A stretch of DNA of 64,000 nucleotides, taken from contig JADJSK010000001.1 of assembly GCA_016711705.1 (NCBI GenBank), forward strand, positions 1,302,001 to 1,366,000, in the 5' to 3' direction. The position numbers were made by a program, and so were the translations under genes. Below the pieces are notes generated by a model. It had not been told where the DNA came from. It did not search any database and worked only from the letters and a program-made list of their open reading frames with translations. The DNA comes from Candidatus Brachybacter algidus. Its GTDB lineage: Bacteria; Bacteroidota; Bacteroidia; Chitinophagales; Saprospiraceae. Below, one piece after another: positions 26,084-34,834 of the stretch. Every line of letters starts with the position of its first letter. The first letter of the stretch is position 1.

Positions 26084-28216
26084 CTAATTTTTATGTAATA
26101 AGAATTTATTGCAACCAATTATTTTACCTACTTCATTCCTCAATATGATATTATACAACGCAGGAGGGAAAAGTCCTACATTTATTTGCTGAATTAAATT
26201 GCTTTTGTCTAATTTCTGATTATAAACTTGACGACCGTTCAGATCATATATTTCTATGTTACCCTCCAATATGTAGGCCAATTCAAGTTTAAAATAACCA
26301 TCATTTGGGTTAGGATATACTTTAATTAAGTGTTTTTTAATATCATGATTGCCCAATGTTTTTACCAATATATCCCAGCATAATGTTTCTGGCAATAAAG
26401 AACAATTATTAGCCACTACACATAGTGAATGGATTCCATTTGTGACATTATCAAACATATATGAAATTTCCTGGCCACGACCAATTAATATTCCATCCAG
26501 TGTCCAGTTATAATCTTCAGCATTCTCAAAGTCACCTACACTAAAGTTTTGAATTATATTGCCAGAGACAAGTAAATTTCCAATCAAAGACGTATCTATT
26601 GGTTTGATAATTAGGGATGAACTCATAATCTCAAATCGAATCGTATCTATACTTCTACAGCCAATACCATCAATTATGGTTACGGTGATGCTCGTATCGA
26701 CTGTGGTTATAAATGATAAAGTGTTGTCGTGAGTTGTATCTGTAGACCATATATGATCGTAAGGGCCTCCTGCGCCTCCAGTCGGCATTGATGATATTTC
26801 AATTAGTGAATCTGAACAAACGAATTGATCATCAATATTACTAGTGACTTCAGGATAAACCAATATATCAAGAAGTTGAGTTGCACCAACGCAACCATCA
26901 CCTCCTACCGCCCTGATTTTATATTGGACAGATATTTCGTGATCGGTCGTATTTTGAAGCTCCTGAGTTATACTTTTTCCGGAACCATTGTAGGATCCTT
27001 TAATGCCGGGAATATTTCCGACTGTCCAAATAATAGAAGATGTATCCGGAACAAGTATAATATTTGCATCAATATTTGTTCCAGAACAAATGGTGTCATT
27101 CATCACTGTTAAAGTAGGAGGTACACAATCATTGGTGAAAATATTTATCAAATCAAAGCCATTACCATTACATGAAGCATTATTATACCCACCTGTAGCT
27201 CCGTCTGTGAAAGCAGCCAATCCAATAGTTAACCCATTCTCTGCGATGCAATCCTTTGCATCTTCAGGTATTTTTATCGTGAATAAACGAGACCTTTCTT
27301 TTAATGAACCGCAACCTTGGGGAATACCCCATGCTAAATTTGGTTCATTAGCAAATCCACATGTTCCTGAAGTAGTAATAGAAGCCCAGCCTGCCGGCAT
27401 AGGTGTCCCGGTCATACCGCATAATCCTCCACCAACAAAATCCTGGCAACCCGCACTCCCGATCAGACAAAGTTGTCCTTCATCGTTTATCCCAATAGCA
27501 CTTGCAGGATAATTGTCCGTAGGCTTCCAGGTCATGGTCCCCTGAGAAGCCCATACCAATTGTGAACCGATAGGAGGATTTAACAAATGAGGTATTTCAT
27601 CTCCCCAGCATTTACTTAATATTGGAATAAAACTGTGCAACCATTGGCAACCTCCCCCTGCAAAAAAGGAAGTGGAATATGTAAATGTAAGCGTTTCACC
27701 AGGAAAATAAGGCCCGTCTAAAGGTGAACCCAAACTAGTGTTAGTTACTACCAAACTTTCATCCCGAATACAAAGAGAAGAGTCTCTTGACAACGTTAAA
27801 CAAAGCGAAAAATCACCTTGCAAATTATTCTGGTCTGCCACGACAATATAATATTCGCTATTCATGGCAAGATTACCAATTTTGGATTCACATGATAGAA
27901 TAGTATTGCAATTCTCCACTAGAGCCACAATAGGGGTCGTGAGATCGCCCGAACTTATGTCAATAATTATCGCATTATTATTACCTGTATTAAATTTATA
28001 CCAAGCAGATGATACCATGCTTCCTCCGCAAAACGTGGCCAAAGGCATATCCACATTGCATCCATTAACGCAAACTGTCTTAATGGAGTCAGGAAAGCTG
28101 ATATTTGTCGAAAAAATACAATCGGTATTGTTACTGCAAGGAATCTGTCCGGTCAATTTTGAATTGAAAGCTAAATTAAAAAAGCAAAGACAGAGAAAAG
28201 GTAAAAGAAATTTCAT
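26084..28216 (-). CDS. Cysteine-rich T9SS-exported protein, 710 aa (shorter paralog, type A sorting domain)
   Basis: Signal peptide (about 1-23) followed by the same core domain: VCVNGCNVDMP, SAWYKFNTGNNN, GSPLDGPYFPGE, MTWKPTDN, GQLCLIGSAGC and NLAWGIPQGC. The core here is of the subtype seen in the first giant protein (GGGCQWLHSFIP rather than GSNWIHSIIP). Ig-like segments follow (about 395-620) and a type A sorting domain (about 628-710, VYPNPNDGYFKLELA). Unlike the 885- and 887-aa paralogs it lacks the second Cys-rich pre-peptidase-like domain, which explains its shorter length. The function is unknown. Confidence 0.83.
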   Translation of the reverse strand: MKFLLPFLCLCFFNLAFNSKLTGQIPCSNNTDCIFSTNISFPDSIKTVCVNGCNVDMPLATFCGGSMVSSAWYKFNTGNNNAIIIDISSGDLTTPIVALVENCNTILSCESKIGNLAMNSEYYIVVADQNNLQGDFSLCLTLSRDSSLCIRDESLVVTNTSLGSPLDGPYFPGETLTFTYSTSFFAGGGCQWLHSFIPILSKCWGDEIPHLLNPPIGSQLVWASQGTMTWKPTDNYPASAIGINDEGQLCLIGSAGCQDFVGGGLCGMTGTPMPAGWASITTSGTCGFANEPNLAWGIPQGCGSLKERSRLFTIKIPEDAKDCIAENGLTIGLAAFTDGATGGYNNASCNGNGFDLINIFTNDCVPPTLTVMNDTICSGTNIDANIILVPDTSSIIWTVGNIPGIKGSYNGSGKSITQELQNTTDHEISVQYKIRAVGGDGCVGATQLLDILVYPEVTSNIDDQFVCSDSLIEISSMPTGGAGGPYDHIWSTDTTHDNTLSFITTVDTSITVTIIDGIGCRSIDTIRFEIMSSSLIIKPIDTSLIGNLLVSGNIIQNFSVGDFENAEDYNWTLDGILIGRGQEISYMFDNVTNGIHSLCVVANNCSLLPETLCWDILVKTLGNHDIKKHLIKVYPNPNDGYFKLELAYILEGNIEIYDLNGRQVYNQKLDKSNLIQQINVGLFPPALYNIILRNEVGKIIGCNKFLLHKN

Positions 28217-28483
28217 GTGAGGTAGTTTATATAGTTATAGGGTCCGGATTTCTATCTTATGTTCTATTACATCAAAGAAATGATTTGATGTAGGTTGGGT
28301 TAATGATTAAAAATCTATGTCTAAAAAATACGAATATAATCAATATTAGCTGCTTTTAAAAAAAATTAACTTTTAATAAAATACAACTAATAATAAAGCA
28401 ATCGACAATTTGAATACTGAATGGGATCACAAAATGTTGCCCTCATAATTAAAATATTAATTAATTTACAAAACTTCCTGCTA
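28217..28483. other. AT-rich intergenic region
   Basis: About 270 bp of very AT-rich DNA upstream of the 710-aa gene, which reads away from it. Nothing else is recognisable. It runs into a degraded duplicate of the symporter upstream region starting near 28484. Confidence 0.4.
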
Positions 28484-28673
28484 CACATATGATAAGTTTA
28501 TATATTTAATACTTATTATCAAAAAAATTAAATTACTTTGGTTATCAATCAAAAAGCTACATGGAGTCAAACTACAGCTCACTTCTTCCAACTAAGCCCA
28601 TCTTGGTTTTATCGCAGTATATTTTGTCGTAATGATTGTGATTTCAAATTTTATAAGTAAAATAAAACTTTAG
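28484..28673 (+). pseudogene. Truncated duplicate of symporter promoter and 5' end
   Basis: This segment repeats the region upstream of the intact symporter (about 29238-29317) and its first 35 or so codons. Shared landmarks are ACACATATGATAAGTT, ATCAATCAAAAAGC and ATGGAGTCAAACTAC. The copy starts with ATG at 28561 (MESNYSSLLP), is frameshifted soon after and resumes as IAVYFVVMIVISNFISK in another frame, then stops at 28671-28673. The lipoprotein gene is inserted between the two copies on the opposite strand. It is a decayed partial duplication, not a functional gene. Confidence 0.8.
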
Positions 28674-29155
28674 TGCCGGATATATTTGCTCGAACCAGTT
28701 TCCGTATAGGGATTCATAATATCCACACCATTATATTCCAATTTTGTAATTGTGCTATAATCACAATTTTGCCTATTCTTTCTTGCAATTTTAATTATAA
28801 GTGTATCTAATGGTCTATTTTCAAAGTCTAAATAAAATGAATCCAAACTTTCTGAACCGACATCATGATTAATTTTATTTATATAAATTCTTAGGAAACT
28901 ATTATTTACATTTTTCATAGGGTCATCAGGTATTGAAACTTGTTGGAATAGAAGCGGCATTCCTGCCTGATCATTGATCTTTAATAATTTATCTCCATAG
29001 TCTTTTAAAGTATCAAGCATATTTTTGCCGGATTCATCATAAATCTCAATACTCACCCTATTTTGAAAATCCGATTCACAATCCTGTAAAAGTAAAAAAC
29101 ATGATGAAAATGCTATAGAAATAAGACTTAATATTATAATCAGGCGAAAATTCAT
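28670..29155 (-). CDS. Putative lipoprotein of unknown function, 161 aa
   Basis: Short exported protein with a lipoprotein signal (hydrophobic stretch then IAFSSC, lipidated Cys19). The mature part has two further Cys residues (Cys26 and one in NRQNCDYST) and no recognised domain. It lies between the intact symporter 5' end and its degenerate duplicate, opposite in strand to both. The stop codon abuts the pseudogene end at 28670. It may have been carried in or trapped by the duplication event. Confidence 0.65.
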   Translation of the reverse strand: MNFRLIIILSLISIAFSSCFLLLQDCESDFQNRVSIEIYDESGKNMLDTLKDYGDKLLKINDQAGMPLLFQQVSIPDDPMKNVNNSFLRIYINKINHDVGSESLDSFYLDFENRPLDTLIIKIARKNRQNCDYSTITKLEYNGVDIMNPYTETGSSKYIRH

Positions 29156-29317
29156 AATAACCTTTTTGAACTAAAACTTAAAAATACAAAAGCGTTTCTT
29201 ATGTCTTCAAATTATTTGCTATTGTTCCCAAATACCTGACACATATGATAAGTTGATATATTTAAATTCATATTATCATAAATATTAACTTACTTTGTCC
29301 ATCAATCAAAAAGCAAC

Positions 29318-30820
29318 ATGGAGTCAAACTACCAGTCTCTTCTATCTCCTTATGCCATATTAGGCATAATCGCAGTCTATTTTGTAGTACTGATAGTGAT
29401 CTCACATTTTACAAGTAAAAACAGTGACAATAGCAAATTTTTTCTTGCAGGAAGGAATGCTCCTTGGATACTTGTAGCCATCGGTATGATTGGAGCTTCT
29501 CTTTCAGGGGTTACATTCATAAGTGTTCCGGGTAAAGTTGGTGCAGGAGGTGCGAATAAAGCATTCTCTTACCTACAGTTTGTCATGGGCAATTTAGTTG
29601 GTTATTTTGTAATCGCTAAAGTGCTACTCCCACTATATTATAGACATAACCTTACCTCCATCTATGGCTACTTAGAAAAAAGGCTTGGCTTCGCAGCCTA
29701 TAAAACCGGTGCCACTTTCTTTCTAATCAGTCGAGGAATTGGTTCAGCTTTGAGGCTGTATTTGGCGGCTATTGTACTGCACAATTTCTGCACAGCACCG
29801 CTCGGGTTACCATTTGTTGTTACTGTTTTTCTAACCATCGGTCTGATCTATTTATATACTGCAAAGGGTGGTGTCAACACAATCTTGTACACAGATGTAT
29901 TACTAACCACTTGTATGCTTAGCGCATTGGTGATGTGCATCTACATGATCAGTCAGTCGATGGGCAGTGGCTTTAGTGAAATGATTCACAGTGTATCGAA
30001 CAGTAAGTATAGCAAGATATTTTTCTTTAGTGATGGATGGGCTGACCCAAACAATTTCTTCAAACAATTTCTTAGTGGAGCCTTAATATCTATCGTCATG
30101 ACCGGATTGGATCAGGATCTTATGCAGAAGAATTTGACTTGCAGAACGCTAAAAGATGCTCAGAAAAACGTATTTACCTTCTGCATTAATTTCTTTATAG
30201 TAAACATTGTATTTCTTACACTTGGTGCGGCATTATATTTGTACGCTGCTCAACAAAACATACCTATTCCGACACGATCTGATGAATTTTTCCCGATGAT
30301 GGCTATGCAATACCTGGGTATCACCGTATGTGTTCTTTTCTTTGTTGGATTGATAGCTAGTACTTATGCGAGTGCTGATTCAGCGTTAACCGCGCTAACC
30401 ACGAGTATTTGTGTAGACTTTCTTGATATTGAAAAGAAAGAAAATTCTGAAAAAACGAACCGTAAAATAAGAACACTCGTCCACTTAGGTATTTCATTTG
30501 TACTCTTTCTGTTGATCATGGTGTTTTATTATATCAATAGCACAGCCGTGGTCGATCTGGTATTTAAAATAGCAGGACTGACTTACGGTCCATTGCTTGG
30601 ATTATTTTCTTTTGGCATCTTTACCAAATTTGTACCGCAGAACAAATGGGTACCAATTATTTGTATTCTTTGTCCACTGTTTACATGGTGGCTTGACTCC
30701 AATTCTGAGTGGTTACTTGGTGGGTTTAAATTTGGATTTTTAACACTTGCATTGAACGGATTATTGATCTTTATTGGACTTAGAATTGTTTCAAAGGAAA
30801 AAATAGCTCAATCCATCTGA
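29318..30820 (+). CDS. Sodium:solute symporter (SSS family)
   Basis: 500-aa inner-membrane transporter with about 13 hydrophobic helices in the sodium/solute symporter (SLC5-like) fold. Family motifs are FFLAGRNAPWILVAIGMIG near helix 2, SGVTFISVPGKVG, SIYGYLEKRLG after helix 3, and SADSALTALTTSICVDF near helix 9. It would couple Na+ entry to uptake of a sugar, carboxylate or other small solute; the substrate cannot be told. Its stop overlaps the helicase ATG by one base (TGATG), so the two are translationally coupled. The 5' end and upstream region are duplicated at 28484-28673. Confidence 0.92.
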   Translation: MESNYQSLLSPYAILGIIAVYFVVLIVISHFTSKNSDNSKFFLAGRNAPWILVAIGMIGASLSGVTFISVPGKVGAGGANKAFSYLQFVMGNLVGYFVIAKVLLPLYYRHNLTSIYGYLEKRLGFAAYKTGATFFLISRGIGSALRLYLAAIVLHNFCTAPLGLPFVVTVFLTIGLIYLYTAKGGVNTILYTDVLLTTCMLSALVMCIYMISQSMGSGFSEMIHSVSNSKYSKIFFFSDGWADPNNFFKQFLSGALISIVMTGLDQDLMQKNLTCRTLKDAQKNVFTFCINFFIVNIVFLTLGAALYLYAAQQNIPIPTRSDEFFPMMAMQYLGITVCVLFFVGLIASTYASADSALTALTTSICVDFLDIEKKENSEKTNRKIRTLVHLGISFVLFLLIMVFYYINSTAVVDLVFKIAGLTYGPLLGLFSFGIFTKFVPQNKWVPIICILCPLFTWWLDSNSEWLLGGFKFGFLTLALNGLLIFIGLRIVSKEKIAQSI

Positions 30821-32097
30821 TGGAACAAATATTTAAATTATCACACGAATTTTCGGAAACACTAGATGAAATTGAAAATGGTGGAGATCATTTATTTATA
30901 ACAGGAAAGGCAGGAACAGGCAAGTCAACTTTGTTAGATCTTTTTCGTCGATCCACTTCCAAAAACATTGCTATTCTGGCGCCAACCGGCATTGCAGCAC
31001 TTCGCGTCAATGGTCAGACAATACATTCTTTCTTCAAATTGCCGCCACGTTTAGTACTTCCCGGTGACATAAATATCAAGCCCGGAATCGTAAGATTGTG
31101 CAAGAAACTAGAGATATTGATCATAGATGAAATATCTATGGTCAGGGCAGATGTCCTCGATGGAATAGACAGAATGTTAAGATTGCATCGACAAAATCCA
31201 AATCCGTTTGGTGGTGTGAGAATTGTTTTATTTGGAGATATATATCAATTACCACCTATTGTCAGCAGTATCGAGGAAAAAAAATATTTTCAAACAGTGT
31301 ATGAAACTCCCTATTTCTTCTCTTCTTTCGTATGGAAAGAGTTAGAAAATATTCAGTTCATTAATCTTCAAAAAGTATATCGACAGACTGATCGTAACTT
31401 TATCAACCTATTGGATGAGATCAGAAGTGGCGATGTCGACTATGATTCCCTTATAGATCTGAATGAAAGATCGGAGGCTGATTTTGATGAAGATCAAGGA
31501 TATATATACCTTTCTCCACGGAATGCCACCATGCAACGCATAAATCAATCTAAGCTGGATGCATTAGAAAGTCCCGAACGAGCATATCTGGGCAACGTCA
31601 CAGGGGAATACAATCCTGCTTACATGCCAACAGATCAAATCCTCAAACTCAAAAATGGCGCTCAGGTAATGTTCATCAAAAATGATCTTGAAAAACAATA
31701 TGTCAATGGAAGTATCGGAACAATCCTCGACATGGAACCAAATAATATCAAAGTCAGAATCGAAGTTTCAGGAAAAGAAGTCAATGTCAGCAAAACCACT
31801 TGGGATATGGTTCGCTATAAGGAAAATGACAATTCAATAAAACCTGAAGTTGTAGGCACATATGAGCAATTTCCTTTAAAACTGGCATGGGCAATGTCAA
31901 TCCATAAAAGTCAGGGACAAACTTTCGACAAGGTAATACTGGATATGGAAGGTGGCGCCTTTGAATTTGGTCAGACTTATGTAGCGTTGAGTCGTTGCAG
32001 AACATTGGAGGGCATCGTATTAAAACGGCCGCTAAGAATGAGGGATATCATGGTGGATGAACGGGTGGTGGATTTTTATATGAATCATTTTAGGTGA
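30820..32097 (+). CDS. PIF1-like / RecD-like superfamily 1 DNA helicase
   Basis: 425-aa SF1 helicase. Motif I is ITGKAGTGKSTLL (27-39) and motif Ia is LAPTGIAALRVNGQTIHSFF. Motif II is LIIDEISMV (about 100-108), motif III is LFGDIYQLPPI, and the C-terminal motifs V/VI are KLAWAMSIHKSQGQTFDKV and GQTYVALSRCRTLEG. These match PIF1-type 5'-3' helicases, which unwind structured DNA such as G-quadruplexes and forked ends. There is no extra nuclease or zinc domain. It is coupled to the upstream symporter by a one-base stop/start overlap, an unexpected functional pairing. Confidence 0.93.
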   Translation: MEQIFKLSHEFSETLDEIENGGDHLFITGKAGTGKSTLLDLFRRSTSKNIAILAPTGIAALRVNGQTIHSFFKLPPRLVLPGDINIKPGIVRLCKKLEILIIDEISMVRADVLDGIDRMLRLHRQNPNPFGGVRIVLFGDIYQLPPIVSSIEEKKYFQTVYETPYFFSSFVWKELENIQFINLQKVYRQTDRNFINLLDEIRSGDVDYDSLIDLNERSEADFDEDQGYIYLSPRNATMQRINQSKLDALESPERAYLGNVTGEYNPAYMPTDQILKLKNGAQVMFIKNDLEKQYVNGSIGTILDMEPNNIKVRIEVSGKEVNVSKTTWDMVRYKENDNSIKPEVVGTYEQFPLKLAWAMSIHKSQGQTFDKVILDMEGGAFEFGQTYVALSRCRTLEGIVLKRPLRMRDIMVDERVVDFYMNHFR

Positions 32098-32417
32098 ATT
32101 AGGTATTAGCGCATTAGATGTTAGGTATGAAAGAGCTTATCTTAAACGGCTGTTAGTATTAGGAGGTATTACGGTCAACTTTGTTTAAAATGGATAGATG
32201 ATATAGCTGCAGTTAACTGCCATTCTTTACTTTTTCTTTCTTCATAATAAAAGCCCACTCCCTAACCCACAGAAGCACAATTTCGTAACCGGCCTTCATG
32301 CTTTCAGCATGCATGCTAAATTACGTTCTGACTACACTTTGTGCAAGTAGGGACTTGCGTTTCGTTTCGTTTCACTTCCTTAAAAGGTCGCTTAGACACC
32401 TTTTTCCACGTCGTTCA

Positions 32418-32567
32418 CCCTCTCCAAAGAGGGACAGCTGCACTTCATCTTATTTTTGTTAATTTATGGAATGGCGTGGAATGATCAAAAATTGCCTGCA
32501 TTAAAGACCAAGCGCAAATGTCCGCTCTGATTTTTCATTCTTCATTTTTCATTTTTCATTAAAAGTG
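32418..32567. repeat. 150-bp intergenic repeat, copy 1 of 3
   Basis: Begins with CCCTCTCCAAAGAGGG, a 6-bp stem with a CCAA loop, followed by ACAGCTG. It then runs through a conserved GGAATGATCAAAAATTGCCTGC and CCGCTCT to an AT-rich tail of TTCATT words. It is directly followed by copy 2. Confidence 0.7.
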
Positions 32568-32711
32568 CCCTCTCCAAAGAGGGACAGCTGCTCCTCCTCA
32601 TACTTTAATTTATTCATTGAACGCAGGGGAGTGATTGAAAATGGCCTGCTGTAAAATTGAGAAAGGCTGACCACTCTCATTTATAATTTACAATTCACCA
32701 TTTATAATTGA
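32568..32711. repeat. 150-bp intergenic repeat, copy 2 of 3
   Basis: Same order of elements as copy 1: the CCCTCT/AGAGGG hairpin, ACAGCTGCTCC, then GAAAATGGCCTGC and ACTCTCATT. More diverged from copy 1 than copy 3 is. It ends 2 bp before the stop of the CAP-domain gene. Confidence 0.65.
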
Positions 32712-32713
32712 TT

Positions 32714-33163
32714 TCATCTTTTCGCCCCAAAATCCTGCACCCAATAATTCCCTTTTTTGGCGACACCCATATTTTTTATGTTTGGATCCATGATGTTGGC
32801 GCAATGTGCCGGGCTTTGCATCCATTCTTTCACGACCTGGTCGATGCTTCTTTGTCCAAAAGCAATATTTTCAGATACCTGATACCAATCATAACCAGAC
32901 TCATCTGCTCTATCACCGATCGTCCTGCCATTCTTGCTTATGTGATCAAAATAGTTTTTTTCTTCCATGTCTATGGCATGCTTAGCGGCAGAATGTGCCA
33001 AAGCATCATCCCATGTCAAAGGCTTGACTGGTTTCATCGTTCTTCCTCCACAATTGCATGGCTTGGAGCGAATCTCATTTATTTGAGACAAAATTTCTAT
33101 CTTAAACTGTTCATAAGAAGTGGGATTAGGAGCCAGAAATAATAAGCATATAATAAGTAACAT
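32714..33163 (-). CDS. CAP-domain (SCP/PR-1-like) secreted protein
   Basis: 149-aa protein with a short signal sequence (about 1-12) and a complete CAP domain of the bacterial YkwD-like type. Visible landmarks are LTWDDALAHSAAKHAIDM (the first conserved His), YFDHISKNGRTIGDRADESGY, VSENIAFG (conserved Glu) and HCANIMDPNIKNMGVA with the family His, ending YWVQDFGAK. Cysteines at CNCGG near the start and in AHCANI may pair. CAP proteins are extracellular and their bacterial role is poorly defined. The open frame on the opposite strand is a shadow. Confidence 0.88.
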   Translation of the reverse strand: MLLIICLLFLAPNPTSYEQFKIEILSQINEIRSKPCNCGGRTMKPVKPLTWDDALAHSAAKHAIDMEEKNYFDHISKNGRTIGDRADESGYDWYQVSENIAFGQRSIDQVVKEWMQSPAHCANIMDPNIKNMGVAKKGNYWVQDFGAKR

Positions 33164-33684
33164 CAGAACGATTTATTGAAATAAAAACTGTTCAAGCTAC
33201 ATAATTATTATATGTATTTAAAGAAAAAAATGTTAAAAGCTATTAACATACTAGAAGCTTTAGGTTATAATCTTTAACTATTTATATATTTTTGATTATC
33301 AACGCGCTAAATCAATCAATTAAGATATTAGTTTATTCAGAATATTAAGCCTAAGTTTGGACTCACCCCATATCCCTTGTTCAATAAATTATTTGCAAAT
33401 CTCTAAGTTTAAATCTAAACTTAATCCTTAATTAGCAACAATAATTGAAATTAACCATTATAATACAAGAGCACAATATTAAATTTATCAGACTAATATC
33501 TTGTCAAATTTAAATTAGCTCAGAAAGGGACTAAATCCATATAAATCAGTCAATTAAATAGTATATATTTAATTGGCTGTTGCATTTTAGAAAACTTTAA
33601 AAAGTTATTAAAATTACAAATAATTACATTATTCGTATTGTTAAATTAACAATTAAATAGTGTTTTAAATTTAAAATTATAATC
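33164..33684. other. AT-rich intergenic region
   Basis: About 520 bp, strikingly AT-rich, without an ORF, strong hairpin or repeat that I could identify. It separates the CAP-domain gene from the orphan 290-aa gene, which reads away from it, and must hold both promoters. Confidence 0.4.
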
Positions 33685-34557
33685 ATGATCTTATTCTCTC
33701 TATACTTTGATATAGAAGTTCCACTTTTAGAAAATACAATTGCTATTGCTTACAGCATGGGCGCATATGATCTAGAATTCATGCGCGTGATATTTCATTT
33801 TTTCACCGTACTTTTTATAATTGCCAACTTCATTATGTTGGTGAAGCAAAGAAATAAATCCTATCAAGCAAATATTCTCCCAATTAATATCAATCTCTTC
33901 CTGCCTATAATCGAAGGTATGAGTATTAAAAGTATTGCAAGGAGGACTTCAAAAGATATAGATTCATATGAAACATATCCCGTGAAGTTTAAGTTTGACA
34001 ATATCGGGCAAGGTGTTGCGCGTGATATAACTATAAGAGAATCTTATCCATTCAACTTTAGAGAAGTAATAGATTATCTATTTGGCCAACTTTCTTCACT
34101 AGGTTACCATCATAAATATATTATCAACGATAACACATTTAAATTTGAAGAGGATGAAAATAATTTCCTATATAATCAGAACCATATTTTATTTAAAAAA
34201 AGCAAGGATCATTCTTTTGACTATCAGCTCACAGTAAAAGACAGCGAAGATTCATTAAAAGTACCGGCCAATAAAGCGTTCCTATTTATGATTGTCATCT
34301 CTTTGTATCTTTTTGCAAGAATAAGAGATAAAAGGAAGGAATTTGGTTTCAGTGATAGAAAATACTATAATCTGGAAAAAGAAGTATGGGGACAAGTTAG
34401 AAAAATGGTTAGAGTAAACTTTACAATTAACTTTGTAGATAATCTTGAGCGCCATCACAAGAGTGCATTTACTATGCAACTTTCTGCCCTGCCTATTATG
34501 AAAGATGTAAATGGAATTTCCTGGGCAAATGTTCAAGTAGAAAGACGTAAGAAGTAA
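33685..34557 (+). CDS. Unrecognised membrane-anchored protein, 290 aa
   Basis: I do not recognise this family. One clear transmembrane helix lies near the N-terminus (about 31-53, FMRVIFHFFTVLFIIANFIM), and a weaker hydrophobic segment lies at about 197-210. Between them is a soluble domain whose start VKFKFDNIGQGVARDITIRES resembles the GxGxAxDI motif of small Ig-like domains often seen in bacterial membrane proteins of unknown role. Flanking DNA is very AT-rich upstream, and a 150-bp dispersed repeat abuts the stop downstream, so this looks like accessory sequence. Confidence 0.65.
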   Translation: MILFSLYFDIEVPLLENTIAIAYSMGAYDLEFMRVIFHFFTVLFIIANFIMLVKQRNKSYQANILPININLFLPIIEGMSIKSIARRTSKDIDSYETYPVKFKFDNIGQGVARDITIRESYPFNFREVIDYLFGQLSSLGYHHKYIINDNTFKFEEDENNFLYNQNHILFKKSKDHSFDYQLTVKDSEDSLKVPANKAFLFMIVISLYLFARIRDKRKEFGFSDRKYYNLEKEVWGQVRKMVRVNFTINFVDNLERHHKSAFTMQLSALPIMKDVNGISWANVQVERRKK

Positions 34558-34576
34558 AAAAAGCCCACTCCCTTGG

Positions 34577-34716
34577 CCCTCTCCAAAGAGGGACAACTGC
34601 TCCCTCATAATCATTTTAGTTTTTGATGAAATGCTTTGGAATAATCAAAATTGCCTGCATTAGAAACCAAGCACAAATGCCCGCTCTCATTATTCGTTAT
34701 TCATTATTCATTAAAT
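34577..34716. repeat. 150-bp intergenic repeat, copy 3 of 3
   Basis: Starts with CCCTCTCCAAAGAGGG and matches copy 1 closely: GGAATAATCAAAATTGCCTGC, GAAACCAAGCACAAATGCCCG and the terminal TTATTCATTATTCATTA words. It follows the 290-aa gene by 20 bp and ends just before the terminator of the GIY-YIG/tRNA-fragment unit. Confidence 0.7.
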
Positions 34717-34725
34717 AGGCAGCAT

Positions 34726-34760
34726 AAAAAAAACCGCTCAAGATAAAATCTCAAGCGGTT
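34726..34760 (-). terminator. Intrinsic terminator after the GIY-YIG / tRNA-fragment unit
   Basis: On the minus strand a 13-bp stem (AACCGCTTGAGAT with its partner, two internal mismatches) and AAA-type loop are followed by T8 (complement of 34726-34733). It lies 10 bp beyond the tRNA fragment, just as the tRNA-Glu terminator lies beyond the complete tRNA. Confidence 0.8.
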
Positions 34761-34770
34761 CTAAAATTCT

Positions 34771-34834
34771 GTAGCCCGTAGGGGAATCCCTGCCTGACTG
34801 CCGTCTTAGGCAGGCAGGGAACCCCTCTTCCCAG
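34771..34834 (-). repeat. Partial copy of the tRNA-Glu 3' end (att-like direct repeat)
   Basis: Positions 34771-34788 (GTAGCCCGTAGGGGAATC) and 34819-34834 (GAACCCCTCTTCCCAG) together repeat the T-arm and acceptor end of the tRNA-Glu at 35147-35180, with one change (ACCAG to CCCAG). A 30-bp palindrome splits the copy in the T-loop. It begins exactly at the stop codon of the GIY-YIG gene (34835-34837). The copy lacks the D-arm and anticodon, so it is not a working tRNA. Confidence 0.85.
34789..34818. repeat. 30-bp palindromic insertion inside the tRNA copy
   Basis: Starts CCTGCCTG and ends CAGGCAGG, perfect 8-bp inverted repeats around a 14-nt centre (ACTGCCGTCTTAGG). Removing it restores a contiguous tRNA-Glu 3' sequence, so it is an insertion of a REP-like hairpin. 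Confidence 0.8.

Larger units (their letters stand above)
32098..32713. other. Repeat-rich intergenic region
   Basis: 616 bp between convergent genes, with no plausible gene. It holds two tandem copies (32418-32567 and 32568-32711) of a repeat of about 150 bp. The first is preceded by a segment of about 130 bp inserted after the sequence AAAAGCCCACTCCC, which also precedes the third copy at 34577. Small hairpins and a GTTTC/GTTTC/GTTTC run (about 32360-32378) lie within the insertion. Confidence 0.65.

Noticed and set aside
32708..33142. 144-codon plus-strand frame opposite the CAP-domain gene
   Set aside because: The minus-strand frame encodes a complete CAP domain with all conserved residues; the plus-strand frame is its shadow.
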